64,000 nt of DNA from Dicyema japonicum (taxonomy: Eukaryota; Dicyemida; Rhombozoa; Dicyemidae). The DNA lies in contig RDEW01000035.1 in NCBI GenBank assembly GCA_011109175.1, forward strand, positions 263,564 to 327,563, given 5' to 3'. Below are positions 63,850-64,000 of this stretch, in pieces (the first letter of the stretch is position 1; each line of letters opens with the position of its first letter). The position numbers were made by a program, and so were the translations under genes. The notes under the pieces were generated by a model. The model worked only from the letters and a program-made list of their open reading frames with translations. It did no database searches and had not been told where the DNA came from.

Positions 63850-64000
63850 GTCCTATAGGACTCAAGAATTTTGGCGTCTGAACCTCGCCTAAAGACTTCG
63901 TTCAAGATCTGCCTGCAGGAGAGAGTGTCAATCTGGTCTCCGCATCAGCATGGGTCAGCACACAGACTTTTAATCCGAGTCGTAATGAGATCCCAATACT

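Noticed and set aside
1-64000. CRISPR arrays, operons, phage or plasmid modules
   Set aside because: No regularly spaced identical repeats, no gene strings, and clear spliceosomal introns and eukaryotic transposons.

Overview
The window looks like a strongly AT-rich eukaryotic, probably animal, nuclear genome fragment dominated by dead mobile elements. There are no operons, Shine-Dalgarno sites or long bacterial ORFs. Host-type protein remnants (BCAS2/SPF27, CDC37, VPS15, beta-tubulin, a LAMP-like protein, a WD-repeat-like protein) and animal-type transposons (hAT/Buster, pogo/Tigger, several non-LTR families, tRNA-derived SINEs) point to a metazoan. The most diagnostic trait is intron size. 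In several unrelated loci, removing a GT...AG segment of only 21-28 nt joins the reading frames, and for BCAS2 and CDC37 the join gives a gap-free family alignment. Introns this short are, to my knowledge, typical of dicyemid mesozoans. That assignment is inference, and another parasite with a compact intron repertoire is not excluded.

Layout. 0-9 kb: LINE debris, one apparently intact small gene split by four micro-introns (3373-3847), an R2-like element fragment, and a decayed BCAS2 gene that keeps two 24-nt introns (7028-7560). 9-16.6 kb: a SINE, a LAMP-like membrane protein gene (10575-11418), a broken WD-repeat-like gene (13.8-15.5 kb), and a good copy of a retroelement C-terminal nuclease-like domain (15.7-16.6 kb). 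17-26 kb: SINE copies, a hAT element interrupted by a LINE (19.3-21.0 kb), a second LINE whose 3' end abuts a second BCAS2 fragment (22.0-23.3 kb), and R2-like and Jockey-like fragments. 27-41 kb: a second hAT type, an ISXO2-like transposase, a duplicated block holding a coiled-coil gene remnant plus a fold-back SINE (30.8-31.7 and 36.2-37.0 kb), a Jockey-type LINE with gag-like ORF1 and ORF2 (32.8-35.6 kb), and a complete Buster-type hAT element with perfect target duplications (38681-40704) inside another LINE.

41-53 kb: a degenerate tandem array, an unassigned minus-strand coding region, a CDC37 fragment with two 22-nt introns, a beta-tubulin 3' end, a pogo-type transposase piece, and a VPS15 remnant split by a 934-bp Tigger-like element with clean TA duplications. 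53-64 kb: a LINE with a degenerate 2A-like motif, more LINE and nuclease-domain pieces, an AP-endonuclease fragment, a second hAT copy, and a scaffold end where five single n characters each lie in or beside near-duplicated sequence, which reads as assembly stitching.

Almost nothing here works as a coordinated system. The pieces are best read as a mosaic of host-gene and transposon fragments, many separated by 50-120 bp AT-saturated spacers. The locus most likely to be a functional gene is 3373-3847; the LAMP-like locus is next. I saw no CRISPR array, rRNA or intact tRNA gene.
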